Positions 1-6,171 of a stretch of DNA of 8,948 nucleotides are shown in pieces. A program made the translations under genes and the position numbers. The notes under the pieces are model-generated. The model ran no database searches. It was not told the DNA's origin and saw only the letters and a program-made list of their open reading frames with translations. This DNA comes from Acidimicrobiia bacterium (GTDB lineage: Bacteria > Actinomycetota > Acidimicrobiia > Acidimicrobiales > JACDCH01): contig JACDCH010000594.1 in the NCBI GenBank assembly GCA_013694495.1, positions 1-8,948 of the forward strand, given 5' to 3'. Position 1 is the first letter of the stretch, and each line of letters starts with the position of its first letter.

Positions 1-81
1 CAGCCCGGGCGCGCTGCAGCGCGAGCAGCGCAGCCGGCCCTCGCCGGCCAGGGCCGCCAGCACCGGCGGCAGCGCGGTCAT
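1..81 (-). CDS. 5' part of an unidentified gene with a CxxC motif, cut by the window edge
   Basis: An ATG at 81 opens a frame that runs off the window after 27 residues (MTALPPVLAALAGEGRLRCS, then RCSAPGL). It starts 10 bases after the carA stop, and all its codons end in G or C, as in neighbouring genes. The only motif visible is Cys-Ser-Arg-Cys at residues 19-22, which could be half of a zinc ribbon or a redox pair; nothing more can be said. It does not resemble the N-terminus of CarB, the gene often found after carA. A GTG at 99 in the same frame, overlapping the end of carA, is an alternative start. No clear Shine-Dalgarno sequence is seen (only a weak GAGCGG). The gene is inferred from position and codon composition, and the function is unknown. 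Confidence 0.35.
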   Translation of the reverse strand, partial: MTALPPVLAALAGEGRLRCSRCSAPGL

Positions 82-91
82 CGGGGACCGC

Positions 92-1249
92 TCATGCACC
101 ACGGTCCATGAGCTGCTCGAAGAGGTCGAAGAGGTAGGCGCTGTCGTGGGGACCCGGCCCGGCCTCGGGGTGGTGCTGCACGGAGAAGGCCGGTGCGTCG
201 AGCACTCGCAGCCCCTCGCACACGCCGTCGTTCAGGTTGACGTGGGTGACCTCGGCGATGCCGGCGAGCGAGTCGACGATGACGGCGAAGTTGTGGTTCT
301 GGCTCGTGATCTCGACGGCGTCGGTGTCGAGGCGCCGGACCGGGTGGTTGCCGCCGTGGTGGCCGAACGGGAGCTTCTCGATGCCGCCGCCGATCGCCGC
401 CCCCAGCAGCTGGTGGCCGAGGCAGATGCCGAAGACGGGCACCTGGCCGAGCAGGCCGCGAACGGCGTCGACCGCGTACGGGACCGACGCCGGGTCGCCG
501 GGGCCGTTGGACAGGAAGACCCCGTCGACCCCGCGGGCGAGCACGTCGACGGCCGGCGTCGAGGCGGGCACGACCTCGACGGTGGCGAAGCGCGACAGGT
601 GGCGCAGGATCGTGGTCTTGATCCCGAAGTCGTACGCGACGACCCGGCGGGCGCCGCCGCCGACCGTGTACGGCGCGGCCGTCGTGACCGTGGCGACGAG
701 GTCGACGCCGTCGGTGCCGGGCTCGTCGACAGCCGCCTGCTTCAGCGCGCCCTCGTCGGCCGTGCCGAACGCGCCGGGCATGGCGCCCCGGTCTCGGATG
801 TGGCGGGTGAGGCGGCGGGTGTCGACCCCGGCGATGGCGGCCACGCCGTGGTGGCGCAGCCAGGCATCGAGGTCGCCCTCGGCCCGCCAGTTGCTGCGCC
901 GGCGGGCGAGGTCGCGGATCACCATCCCCCGGCAGAACGGTCGGGCGCTCTCGCCGTCGATCGAGTTCACGCCGTAGTTCCCGATGTGCGGGTACGTGAA
1001 GGTGATGATCTGGCCGGCGTAGCTCGGGTCGGAGAGCACCTCCTGGTAGCCCGAGAGCACCGTGTTGAAGACGACCTCGCCCGAGGCGACGCCGCCGGGC
1101 GGGTCGGCCCCGATGGCCTCGCCCTCGAACAGGGTGCCGTCGGCCAGTACGAGCGCCGCTTCGCGGATCCCCCTGTTCTTCGGCAGGTGGGTCGCGCCCG
1201 TCGAGACGCTGCTGCCGAAGAACGAGTCGGTCGGGCTGGGGTCGGTCAT
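92..1249 (-). CDS. carA: Carbamoyl-phosphate synthase small (glutaminase) subunit
   Basis: This 385-residue protein has the normal CarA length. It hydrolyses glutamine and passes ammonia to CarB, the synthetase subunit, which is not in this window; the product feeds pyrimidine and arginine synthesis in the cytoplasm. The N-terminal CPSase small-chain domain (about 29-160) carries the family signature around GEVVFNTVLSGYQEVLSDPS (58-76) and GVDTRRLTRHIR (141-152). The C-terminal class I glutamine amidotransferase domain (about 202-380) has LSNGPGDP (246-253), the nucleophile Cys276 in GICLGHQ, and the His360/Glu362 pair in HHPE. All three catalytic residues are present. The ATG at 1249 overlaps the pyrC stop as ATGA and has GGGGAG (1263-1258) eight bases upstream, so coupled translation with pyrC is likely. 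About 28 residues precede the first conserved strand, slightly more than usual. Confidence 0.97.
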   Translation of the reverse strand: MTDPSPTDSFFGSSVSTGATHLPKNRGIREAALVLADGTLFEGEAIGADPPGGVASGEVVFNTVLSGYQEVLSDPSYAGQIITFTYPHIGNYGVNSIDGESARPFCRGMVIRDLARRRSNWRAEGDLDAWLRHHGVAAIAGVDTRRLTRHIRDRGAMPGAFGTADEGALKQAAVDEPGTDGVDLVATVTTAAPYTVGGGARRVVAYDFGIKTTILRHLSRFATVEVVPASTPAVDVLARGVDGVFLSNGPGDPASVPYAVDAVRGLLGQVPVFGICLGHQLLGAAIGGGIEKLPFGHHGGNHPVRRLDTDAVEITSQNHNFAVIVDSLAGIAEVTHVNLNDGVCEGLRVLDAPAFSVQHHPEAGPGPHDSAYLFDLFEQLMDRGA

Positions 1250-2520
1250 CGGGTGGGCTCCCCGTCGAGGACCACGGGTTCGCCCCGCAGCAGCGTGTGG
1301 CGGACACGGCCGGTGAGGGTGCGGCCGGCGTAGGGGGTGTTGCGGGCCCGCGAGGCGAGCCGGGCGGGGTCGACCGTCCAGGTGGCCGAGGTGTCGATGA
1401 CGCACAGGTTCGCCGGCCGTCCGACGGCGAGGTCGCCGCCGTGCTCGGCGGCGACGCCGGCGATGGCGGCCGGCTGCCACGAAAGGAGGGCGAGCACCTG
1501 GGCCAGCGGGGCGTCGAGCTCGGTGAGGGCGAGGGCCAGGGCGGTCTCGAGGCCGAGCATCCCCGGCGGCGCCTCGTCGAAGGGGAGCTCCTTGCGCTCG
1601 GGCTCGTGGGGGGCGTGATCGGTGGCGATGGCGTCGAGGGCGCCGTCACCCAGGCCGGCCTTCACGGCGGCGACGTCGGCCGCGGTGCGCAGCGGCGGGT
1701 TGACCTTGAACACGGGGTCGTAGCTCGCGCACTCCGCGTGGGTGAGGGTGAAGTGGTGGGTGGTGGCCTCGGCCGACACCGGCAGGCCGCCGGCCTTGGC
1801 CGCCCGCACCATGGCGATCGAGCCCGCCGTCGACAGGTGCTGGAAGTGGATGGTGGCCCCGGTGAGGCGGGCCAGGGCGATGTCGCGCATCACCATGAGC
1901 TCCTCGGATTCGGCCGGCTGGCCCGGGATGCCGAGGCGGCTCGACCACTCGCCTTCGTGCATGTGGCCGCCGGCGGACAGCGCCTCGTTCTCGCAGTGCT
2001 GGGCCAGCACGACGCCGAGGCCCGAGGAGTACTCCATGGCCCGGCGCATGAGACGGTCGTCCTGGACCCCGTTGCCGTCGTCGGTGAAGAGGCGCACGCC
2101 GAGGCCGGCCAGCTCGGCCATGCCGGTGAGCCGCTCCCCCGCCCGGCCGACCGTGATGGCTGCCGAGGCCCGCACGTCGCACGAGCTCACCCGCCCGAGG
2201 GCGAGCACCTCCCGCACCACCGCGGCGCAGTCGATGGCCGGCTCGGTGTTCGGCATGGCGACGACGCACGTGAACCCGCCCAGCGCGGCGGCGCGGCTGC
2301 CCGACTCGATCGTCTCGGCCTCCTCTCGGCCCGGCTGGCGCAGGTGGGTGTGGAGGTCGACGAGGCCGGGCGCGACGACGCAACCGCCGGCATCGATCAC
2401 GTCCGGCGCCGAGAGGTCGGCGCCAACGGCGGCGATGCGACCGTCGTCGATGACGACATCGGCCACCCGCTCGCCGGAGGCATCGAGCACCCGGCCGCCC
2501 TTGATCACCAGCGCGCTCAT
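1246..2520 (-). CDS. pyrC: Dihydroorotase, class I
   Basis: This 424-residue amidohydrolase cyclises N-carbamoyl-L-aspartate to dihydroorotate, the third step of UMP synthesis. The (beta/alpha)8 metal site is readable: the HxH pair His57/His59 in DLHTHLRQPG, then GGFTCVVAMPNTEP (81-94), FTDDGNGVQ (145-153), His175 in QHCEN, His228 in FQHLS, substrate-region KVNPPLR (272-278) and the catalytic Asp301 in ATDHAPH. The TDDG motif in place of a carboxylated metal-bridging lysine, and the length above 400, mark it as class I (Bacillus/Aquifex type) rather than the E. coli type. The N-terminal residues 1-50 and the C-terminus form the usual small beta domain. The ATG at 2520 has a strong GGAGG (2530-2526) five bases upstream. 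This is the only pyr gene here preceded by a real gap (109 bases), which contains possible control structures. Its stop overlaps the carA start by four bases. Confidence 0.97.
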   Translation of the reverse strand: MSALVIKGGRVLDASGERVADVVIDDGRIAAVGADLSAPDVIDAGGCVVAPGLVDLHTHLRQPGREEAETIESGSRAAALGGFTCVVAMPNTEPAIDCAAVVREVLALGRVSSCDVRASAAITVGRAGERLTGMAELAGLGVRLFTDDGNGVQDDRLMRRAMEYSSGLGVVLAQHCENEALSAGGHMHEGEWSSRLGIPGQPAESEELMVMRDIALARLTGATIHFQHLSTAGSIAMVRAAKAGGLPVSAEATTHHFTLTHAECASYDPVFKVNPPLRTAADVAAVKAGLGDGALDAIATDHAPHEPERKELPFDEAPPGMLGLETALALALTELDAPLAQVLALLSWQPAAIAGVAAEHGGDLAVGRPANLCVIDTSATWTVDPARLASRARNTPYAGRTLTGRVRHTLLRGEPVVLDGEPTR

Positions 2521-2581
2521 CGCCCCCTCCCCAGATCAACTGGGGGCAGCAAACCGGTGAATGGGCGCGATAGCTGCCCCC
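2521..2581 (-). promoter_or_regulatory. Candidate pyrC leader switch with alternative helices around the Shine-Dalgarno sequence
   Basis: In the transcript, GGGGGCAGC (2581-2573) is a perfect 9-base inverted repeat of GCTGCCCCC (2550-2542), with 22 bases between them. The same GCTGCCCCC arm can pair instead with the pyrC ribosome-binding region. CCCCA (2545-2541) pairs with TGGGG (2533-2529) across a 7-base loop, or GCCCCC (2547-2542) pairs with GGGGGC (2527-2522) just before the ATG. Either alternative hides part of the GGGGAGG Shine-Dalgarno (2532-2526). The first helix and the SD-masking helices exclude each other, the geometry of an on/off switch. The pairings are read directly; their use as a switch, and any ligand or protein trigger, is inference. 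In such GC-rich sequence chance pairing is a real alternative. Confidence 0.4.
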
Positions 2582-2593
2582 GATTGCGGACAT

Positions 2594-2629
2594 GGGGGGC
2601 GGGGCTGGGGGCGAGCGAGGGGGCGGGGG
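2594..2629 (+). other. G-quadruplex-forming tract (C-rich in the pyrB-pyrC transcript)
   Basis: The plus strand has five G-runs of 6, 4, 5, 5 and 5 bases at 2594-2599, 2601-2604, 2607-2611, 2619-2623 and 2625-2629, separated by loops of 1, 2, 7 and 1 bases. This satisfies the classical four-run quadruplex rule. The tract touches the pyrB stop codon. The G-rich strand is the template for the pyr operon, so the mRNA is instead strongly C-rich and G-poor: 28 C and 6 G in the 39 bases after the stop. That composition also resembles a Rho-loading site. The sequence pattern is certain; whether it pauses RNA polymerase, recruits Rho or does nothing is unknown. Confidence 0.5.
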
Positions 2630-3571
2630 TCACGAGAGCGCTCCGGTACCGAGCAGCAGGTAGAGGACGGCCATGCGGACGGCGACGCCGTTGCGGACCT
2701 GGTCGAGGATGACGGCCCGGTCACTGGTGGCGGCGTCGGCCGAGATCTCGACGCCCCGGTTCATCGGTCCGGGGTGCATCACGAGGACCTTGTCGTCGAG
2801 GCGGTCGAGGCGGGCCCGGGTGAGGCCGTACCCGGCCGTGTACTCCCGGAGGCTGGGGATGAGCGCCTCGGTCGTCCGTTCGGTCTGCATGCGGAGCAGG
2901 CCGACGACGTCGACGCTCCCGAGGACGCCGTCGAGGTCGTGGCTCACGGTCACCGGCCAGCCCTCGAGGCTGGGCGGCAGCAGCGTGGGCGGGGCGACGA
3001 GCACCACCTCGGCGCCGAGGGCGGTGTAGGCGAGCACGTCGGAGCGGGCCACCCGGCTGTGCTTCACGTCGCCGACGATGGCGATGCGCATGCCTTCGAG
3101 GCCGCCGCGGTGCTGGCGGATCGTGTAGCAGTCGAGCAGCGCCTGGGTGGGGTGCTCGTGCCAGCCGTCGCCGGCGTTGATGACCGAGACCCGGTCGTGG
3201 ACCCACCCCGCCACGCGGAGCGGGACGCCGGCGGAGCCGTGCCGCACGACCAGGGCGTCGATGCCCATGGCCTCGATGGTCTCGACCGTGTCCCGGACCG
3301 ACTCGCCCTTCTTCACCGACGAGGAGCTGACGCTGAACGTCATGGTGTCGGCCGACAGGCGCTTCGCCGCCGTCTCGAAGCTGAGGCGGGTGCGGGTGGA
3401 GTCCTCGTAGAACAGCGACACGACGGTCTTGCCCCGGAGCGCCGGGGCCTTCGGGATGGCCCGGGCCGACACCTCGACGAACGTGTCGGTGAGCTTCAGC
3501 AGCTCCTCGAGCCCGTCCCGCCCGAGGTCGGCGACGGAGAGGATGTGCCGGTGGAGGCGCGTCGCCGTCAC
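2630..3571 (-). CDS. pyrB: Aspartate carbamoyltransferase catalytic subunit
   Basis: This 313-residue protein is the usual length for the family. It transfers the carbamoyl group from carbamoyl phosphate to aspartate, the committed step of pyrimidine synthesis. The N-terminal carbamoyl-phosphate domain has the signature EDSTRTRLSFE (56-66, usually EPSTRTR), the SSSSVKKGES loop (82-91) that completes the neighbouring subunit's active site, and HPTQALLD (140-147). The C-terminal aspartate domain contains GDVKHSRVARSD (167-178), RMQTER (227-232) and HPGPMNRG (266-273). No pyrI regulatory gene is seen, as expected for an unregulated trimer or a pyrR-controlled operon. The start is a GTG at 3571, which shares GTGA with the pyrR stop. 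Its own Shine-Dalgarno is weak (GAGA), so its translation probably depends on pyrR. The stop is followed at once by the C-rich tract. Confidence 0.97.
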   Translation of the reverse strand: MTATRLHRHILSVADLGRDGLEELLKLTDTFVEVSARAIPKAPALRGKTVVSLFYEDSTRTRLSFETAAKRLSADTMTFSVSSSSVKKGESVRDTVETIEAMGIDALVVRHGSAGVPLRVAGWVHDRVSVINAGDGWHEHPTQALLDCYTIRQHRGGLEGMRIAIVGDVKHSRVARSDVLAYTALGAEVVLVAPPTLLPPSLEGWPVTVSHDLDGVLGSVDVVGLLRMQTERTTEALIPSLREYTAGYGLTRARLDRLDDKVLVMHPGPMNRGVEISADAATSDRAVILDQVRNGVAVRMAVLYLLLGTGALS

Positions 3572-4134
3572 TTCAGCATCTCGCCCAGGTCGACGCCGTC
3601 GTCGTGCACGTCGACGGCCTCGTCGCGGCGGGTCGGGAGGTTCTTGCCGACGTAGTCGGGCCGGATCGGCAGCTCCCGGTGGCCCCGGTCGATCATCACG
3701 GCGAGCTGCACCGCCCGGGGGCGGCCGTAGTGGTGGAGGGCGTCCAGGGCGGCCCGGATGGTGCGGCCGGTGAAGAGGACGTCGTCGACGAGCACGATCG
3801 TGCGGCCGTCGACGTCGAAGGGGATGTCGGTGACCTCCTCGGGGAGCACGGGCCGGACCCCGATGTCGTCGCGGTGCAGGGCCACGTCGAGGGTGCCGAC
3901 CGGCGGCACGTCGCCCGCGATCTGCTCGAGGTTGCCCGCCAGCCGGCGGGCCAGCGGGACCCCGCCGGTCTGCAGCCCGACGAGGGCGACGTCGTCGGCC
4001 CCCTGGTTGCGCTCGAGGACTTCGTGGGCCATCCGCCACAACGCCCGGTGGACGTCGTCGCCGTCCATCACCCGGGTCCGGGCCACGAAGACCCCGCCGT
4101 AGGGCGGCGTCTTGCGGCGCTCTCGTTCGGCCAT
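3568..4134 (-). CDS. pyrR: PyrR bifunctional pyr operon regulator and uracil phosphoribosyltransferase
   Basis: This 188-residue type I phosphoribosyltransferase-fold protein is close to the usual PyrR length of about 180. PyrR binds pyr mRNA when UMP or UTP is high and lowers pyr expression; many members also make UMP from uracil and PRPP. The PRPP-binding motif is clear at TIVLVDDVLFTGRTI (112-126), preceded by LVGLQTGGVPLARRLA (51-66) and the flexible region LDVALHRDDI (82-91). In the pyrophosphate loop the usual T-R-G reads T-G-G (56-58), so the arginine is missing. The frame remains open to 4203, but the ATG at 4134 is chosen because AGGAG (4150-4146) lies 11 bases upstream and the PyrR-binding hairpin ends there. 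The gene heads the operon; pyrB starts within its stop codon. Confidence 0.95.
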   Translation of the reverse strand: MAERERRKTPPYGGVFVARTRVMDGDDVHRALWRMAHEVLERNQGADDVALVGLQTGGVPLARRLAGNLEQIAGDVPPVGTLDVALHRDDIGVRPVLPEEVTDIPFDVDGRTIVLVDDVLFTGRTIRAALDALHHYGRPRAVQLAVMIDRGHRELPIRPDYVGKNLPTRRDEAVDVHDDGVDLGEMLK

Positions 4135-4145
4135 CGGCCTCGCAT

Positions 4146-4191
4146 CTCCTGTCCGTGCGGGCCTCACGGGACCCGCTTCACGGTCAGGGAG
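4146..4191 (-). promoter_or_regulatory. PyrR-binding RNA hairpin that sequesters the pyrR Shine-Dalgarno
   Basis: Transcript order from the base up: CTCC(C)TG type strand 4191-4185 pairs with CAGGAG 4151-4146 (one bulged C at 4189). There is an A/A mismatch (4184/4152), then CCGT (4183-4180) pairs with ACGG (4156-4153). A GAA bulge (4179-4177) follows on one side only, then GCGGG (4176-4172) pairs with CCCGC (4161-4157). The tip is a bulged U at 4171, a CC/GG pair and the loop CGUGA. The tip UCCCGUGAGG fits the known PyrR-binding consensus UCCNGNGAGG, and the lower stem, purine bulge and upper stem match the published binding-loop architecture. The basal helix buries AGGAG, the pyrR ribosome-binding site, and no U-tract follows. 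Translational repression, as proposed for mycobacterial pyr operons, is therefore more likely than Bacillus-style transcription attenuation. Confidence 0.82.
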
Positions 4192-4193
4192 GC

Positions 4194-4199
4194 ACCGTA
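4194..4199 (-). promoter_or_regulatory. Candidate -10 element of the pyr operon
   Basis: TACGGT fits the actinobacterial TANNNT -10 pattern and stands in the only less GC-rich spot before the PyrR hairpin. Transcription would start around 4188-4184, placing the 5' end at the foot of the hairpin. No convincing -35 element is seen (TTCGGC lies 19 bases further upstream). This is inference from position. Confidence 0.35.
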
Positions 4200-4244
4200 G
4201 CAACCGGCCCGCCCCCCGGCCGAACCCCGTTCCGGGCGCGCCGG

Positions 4245-4290
4245 AGCCCGCGCCCGGCCGCAGGGTCGTGCCCCCGGCCGGACGCGGGCT
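4245..4290 (-). terminator. Long GC hairpin after the S8 protease gene, likely factor-independent terminator
   Basis: Twelve bases after the protease stop, AGCCCGCGTCCGGCCG (4290-4275) pairs with CGGCCGGGCGCGGGCT (4260-4245). That gives 16 consecutive pairs with a single G-U wobble, around a 14-base loop that could itself extend as GGG/CCC. There is no U-run, which is common for hairpin terminators proposed in high-GC Actinomycetota. It lies upstream of the pyr promoter candidate and would insulate the pyr operon from protease transcription. The inverted repeat is seen; termination is inferred. Confidence 0.65.
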
Positions 4291-4302
4291 TGTCGGCTCA
4301 GG

Positions 4303-6039
4303 TCACCGGCGGGCGACGGCGGCGGTGGCGTCGACGACGCCCTCGCCGTAGAGCCCGTTGAGCGCCGTGCTGCCCTGGCAGGCGGCGTTCCAGGTGGCCG
4401 GGCGGCCTTCTTGCGTGTAGTCCTCGAAGCCACCGACCGGGCAGGCGTGGTCGGCCGCGGTGCTAAGGAGGATCTGTCCCACGACGTCAGGGTCGAGCGA
4501 GAAGCCTCGGCTCCGGTTGCCCTGACCGTGCGCCTCGACCACGAGGGCAGCGACGCCGGCCACGTGGGGCGAGGCCATGGAGGTGCCCTGCAGGTAGGTG
4601 TAGAAGCCGCAGTTCCGGCCCCGACTGTCGCAACTGCTCACCGAGAAGTCATCGGTCGGCTGCCCGTTCGCGTCGGCCAGTCCCTCCTCGATCGCGACGT
4701 GTAGCGGGTACGAAGAGAGGATCAGGTTCGACGGGATCCGGTACGTGTCCGTGCCGAAGCCGTCCCGGAACCAGCCGCCGGGAGCTGAGATCTCGACATC
4801 GGGGAGGCCGTAGTTCGAGTAGTCGGCCTTGGCCCCGCTCGGCCCGATAGCGGACACCGACAGGACGTGCGGACCCTCGCTCGGGAGGTCGAGGCAGTCG
4901 TCGGTGACGGTGCGCTCGGCCGGCGGCGCCCCGTAGTCGGGGCTGGTCGCGTCGAACCGGGTCGGCGTCGCCAGGTCCGTGTGGCCGTTGCCGGCCGCGG
5001 CGACGAGCGTGACGCCGCGTTCGTGGGCGTACTCCAGCCCGGCGATGACCGTCTGGCGGATGAACGCTTGCTGGGCCAGCTCCTCGTCGGTGACGGCGCC
5101 CGAGACGTAGTCGTCGCGCGAGTCGCAGTTGTAGAGCCACGGGTCGGTGTAGAAGCTCATGTTGACGACGTCGAGTCCGGCGTCGCCGGCGTAGGTGAGG
5201 GCGGCGACGGTCTCGTAGACGAAGAAGTAGCCGCTGTCCTGGCCGGCTCGCACGTTCACGATCGTGGCGTCGGGGGCGACGCCGGCGATGCCGACGCCGT
5301 TGCGGGCTGCGGCGACTGTGCCGGCCACGTGCGTCCCGTGCCCACCGTCGTCGACGTTCGCCGGGTCGATGCAGGTGGCGACCTCGCAGGGCCCGTCGAT
5401 CTCCGGTATGTCCATCGTGAAGTTCCGGCTGAGCGAGGCTGAGAAGTTCGGGGCGATGTCCGGGTGCGAGGCGTCGACGCCGGTGTCGATGATCCCCACC
5501 GTCACGCCCCGTCCCGTGGCCCGGCGCCAGGCGCCGTCGGGGTTGGCACCGATGGCGGCCATGTCCCACTGGCGGTCGGCCAGGGGTTCGGTGTTGCGGC
5601 CGCCTCCGCCACCGGGGCGGCGCCCACCGGCGTCCTGGTTGTTGGCGACGGCGGTGCGGTCGGCGGCGGTGGGTCGCTCCTCGGCGAAGCGGTGCGGCAT
5701 GCCGGGACGAGCCGTGCCGACGGCGTGGTTCGCGGCCGCGCCAGTCACGGCGTCGTCGGCCCGCACCTCGGTCAGGAAGGAGTCGTCGGCGGCCTCGACC
5801 AGGGCGATGCCGGCGGCCTCGTTGACGTCGACGACGCTGCCCCCGGCGGCGGTGACCGCTTGGAGCGCAGCGGCCCGATCGGCGCCCTCGAAGGAGACGA
5901 CGAACTCCTCGGCGCCGGTCTGGACGCCGCGGGCGGACGCCGTCGCCGGCGTGGTGGGTGAGGCTCCGGCGCTGAGCGTCGAGGCGAGAAGGGCGCCGCC
6001 GGCGATGATGCCGACCGCGACCGAATGAGCAGTTCGCAT
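4303..6039 (-). CDS. Secreted subtilisin-family (S8) serine protease with N-terminal propeptide
   Basis: This 578-residue exported endopeptidase has a signal peptide (1-26): a basic start, hydrophobic VAVGIIAGGALLAS, and a likely cut after AGA. A propeptide of the inhibitor-I9 type (about 44-105) follows, then a Gly/Arg-rich linker (138-149) where processing is likely. The catalytic domain (about 157-578) has the triad Asp185 in IIDTGVDASHPD, His234 in GHGTHVAGT and Ser487 in GTSMASPHVAG, with the oxyanion Asn351 in AAAGN, so it should be active. Eight cysteines, all in the mature part (218, 223, 305, 382, 470, 477 and two near the C-terminus), suggest disulfides. A long insertion (about 423-480) precedes the catalytic serine. 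GGGGG (6048-6044) is a close ribosome-binding site. The gene interrupts the usual nusB-pyrR adjacency and appears independently transcribed. The natural substrate is unknown. Confidence 0.93.
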   Translation of the reverse strand: MRTAHSVAVGIIAGGALLASTLSAGASPTTPATASARGVQTGAEEFVVSFEGADRAAALQAVTAAGGSVVDVNEAAGIALVEAADDSFLTEVRADDAVTGAAANHAVGTARPGMPHRFAEERPTAADRTAVANNQDAGGRRPGGGGGRNTEPLADRQWDMAAIGANPDGAWRRATGRGVTVGIIDTGVDASHPDIAPNFSASLSRNFTMDIPEIDGPCEVATCIDPANVDDGGHGTHVAGTVAAARNGVGIAGVAPDATIVNVRAGQDSGYFFVYETVAALTYAGDAGLDVVNMSFYTDPWLYNCDSRDDYVSGAVTDEELAQQAFIRQTVIAGLEYAHERGVTLVAAAGNGHTDLATPTRFDATSPDYGAPPAERTVTDDCLDLPSEGPHVLSVSAIGPSGAKADYSNYGLPDVEISAPGGWFRDGFGTDTYRIPSNLILSSYPLHVAIEEGLADANGQPTDDFSVSSCDSRGRNCGFYTYLQGTSMASPHVAGVAALVVEAHGQGNRSRGFSLDPDVVGQILLSTAADHACPVGGFEDYTQEGRPATWNAACQGSTALNGLYGEGVVDATAAVARR

Positions 6040-6083
6040 GGATCCCCCGTTGTTTGGTGGCAGATCCGCCCGCGAGGCAGCTG

Positions 6084-6089
6084 ATCGTA
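6084..6089 (-). promoter_or_regulatory. Candidate -10 element for the S8 protease gene
   Basis: TACGAT lies 44 bases before the protease ATG in the 132-base gap after the NusB-HAD gene, one of the few AT-bearing stretches nearby. It fits TANNNT, but no clear -35 hexamer is seen 16-19 bases upstream. The rest of the gap (6040-6171) shows only short weak inverted repeats and no gene. Confidence 0.28.
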
Positions 6090-6171
6090 GTCACACCCGA
6101 CGACTCGCGTACCCGATGTCTGCGCGTATCGCGTCGTGGCGGCCACCTCGGCCTCGACCGCGGGGTGTGCG

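Noticed and set aside
2523..2536. AUCUGGGGAGG at the pyrC ribosome-binding site resembles the PyrR loop consensus
   Set aside because: One key C is U, the base following GAGG is G rather than a pyrimidine, and the flanking bases cannot form the required upper stem. The GGGGAGG is better explained as the pyrC Shine-Dalgarno.
146..3655. Several long open frames on the plus strand opposite carA, pyrC and pyrB
   Set aside because: They are antisense to genes with full catalytic motifs, are Arg/Gly/Ala-rich low-complexity translations, and show no recognisable domain; such frames are expected at this GC content.
4135..4203. Extended pyrR start upstream at 4203 (23 extra residues)
   Set aside because: The extension is translated from the PyrR-binding hairpin and SD, has no family similarity, and would make the protein longer than the usual PyrR.
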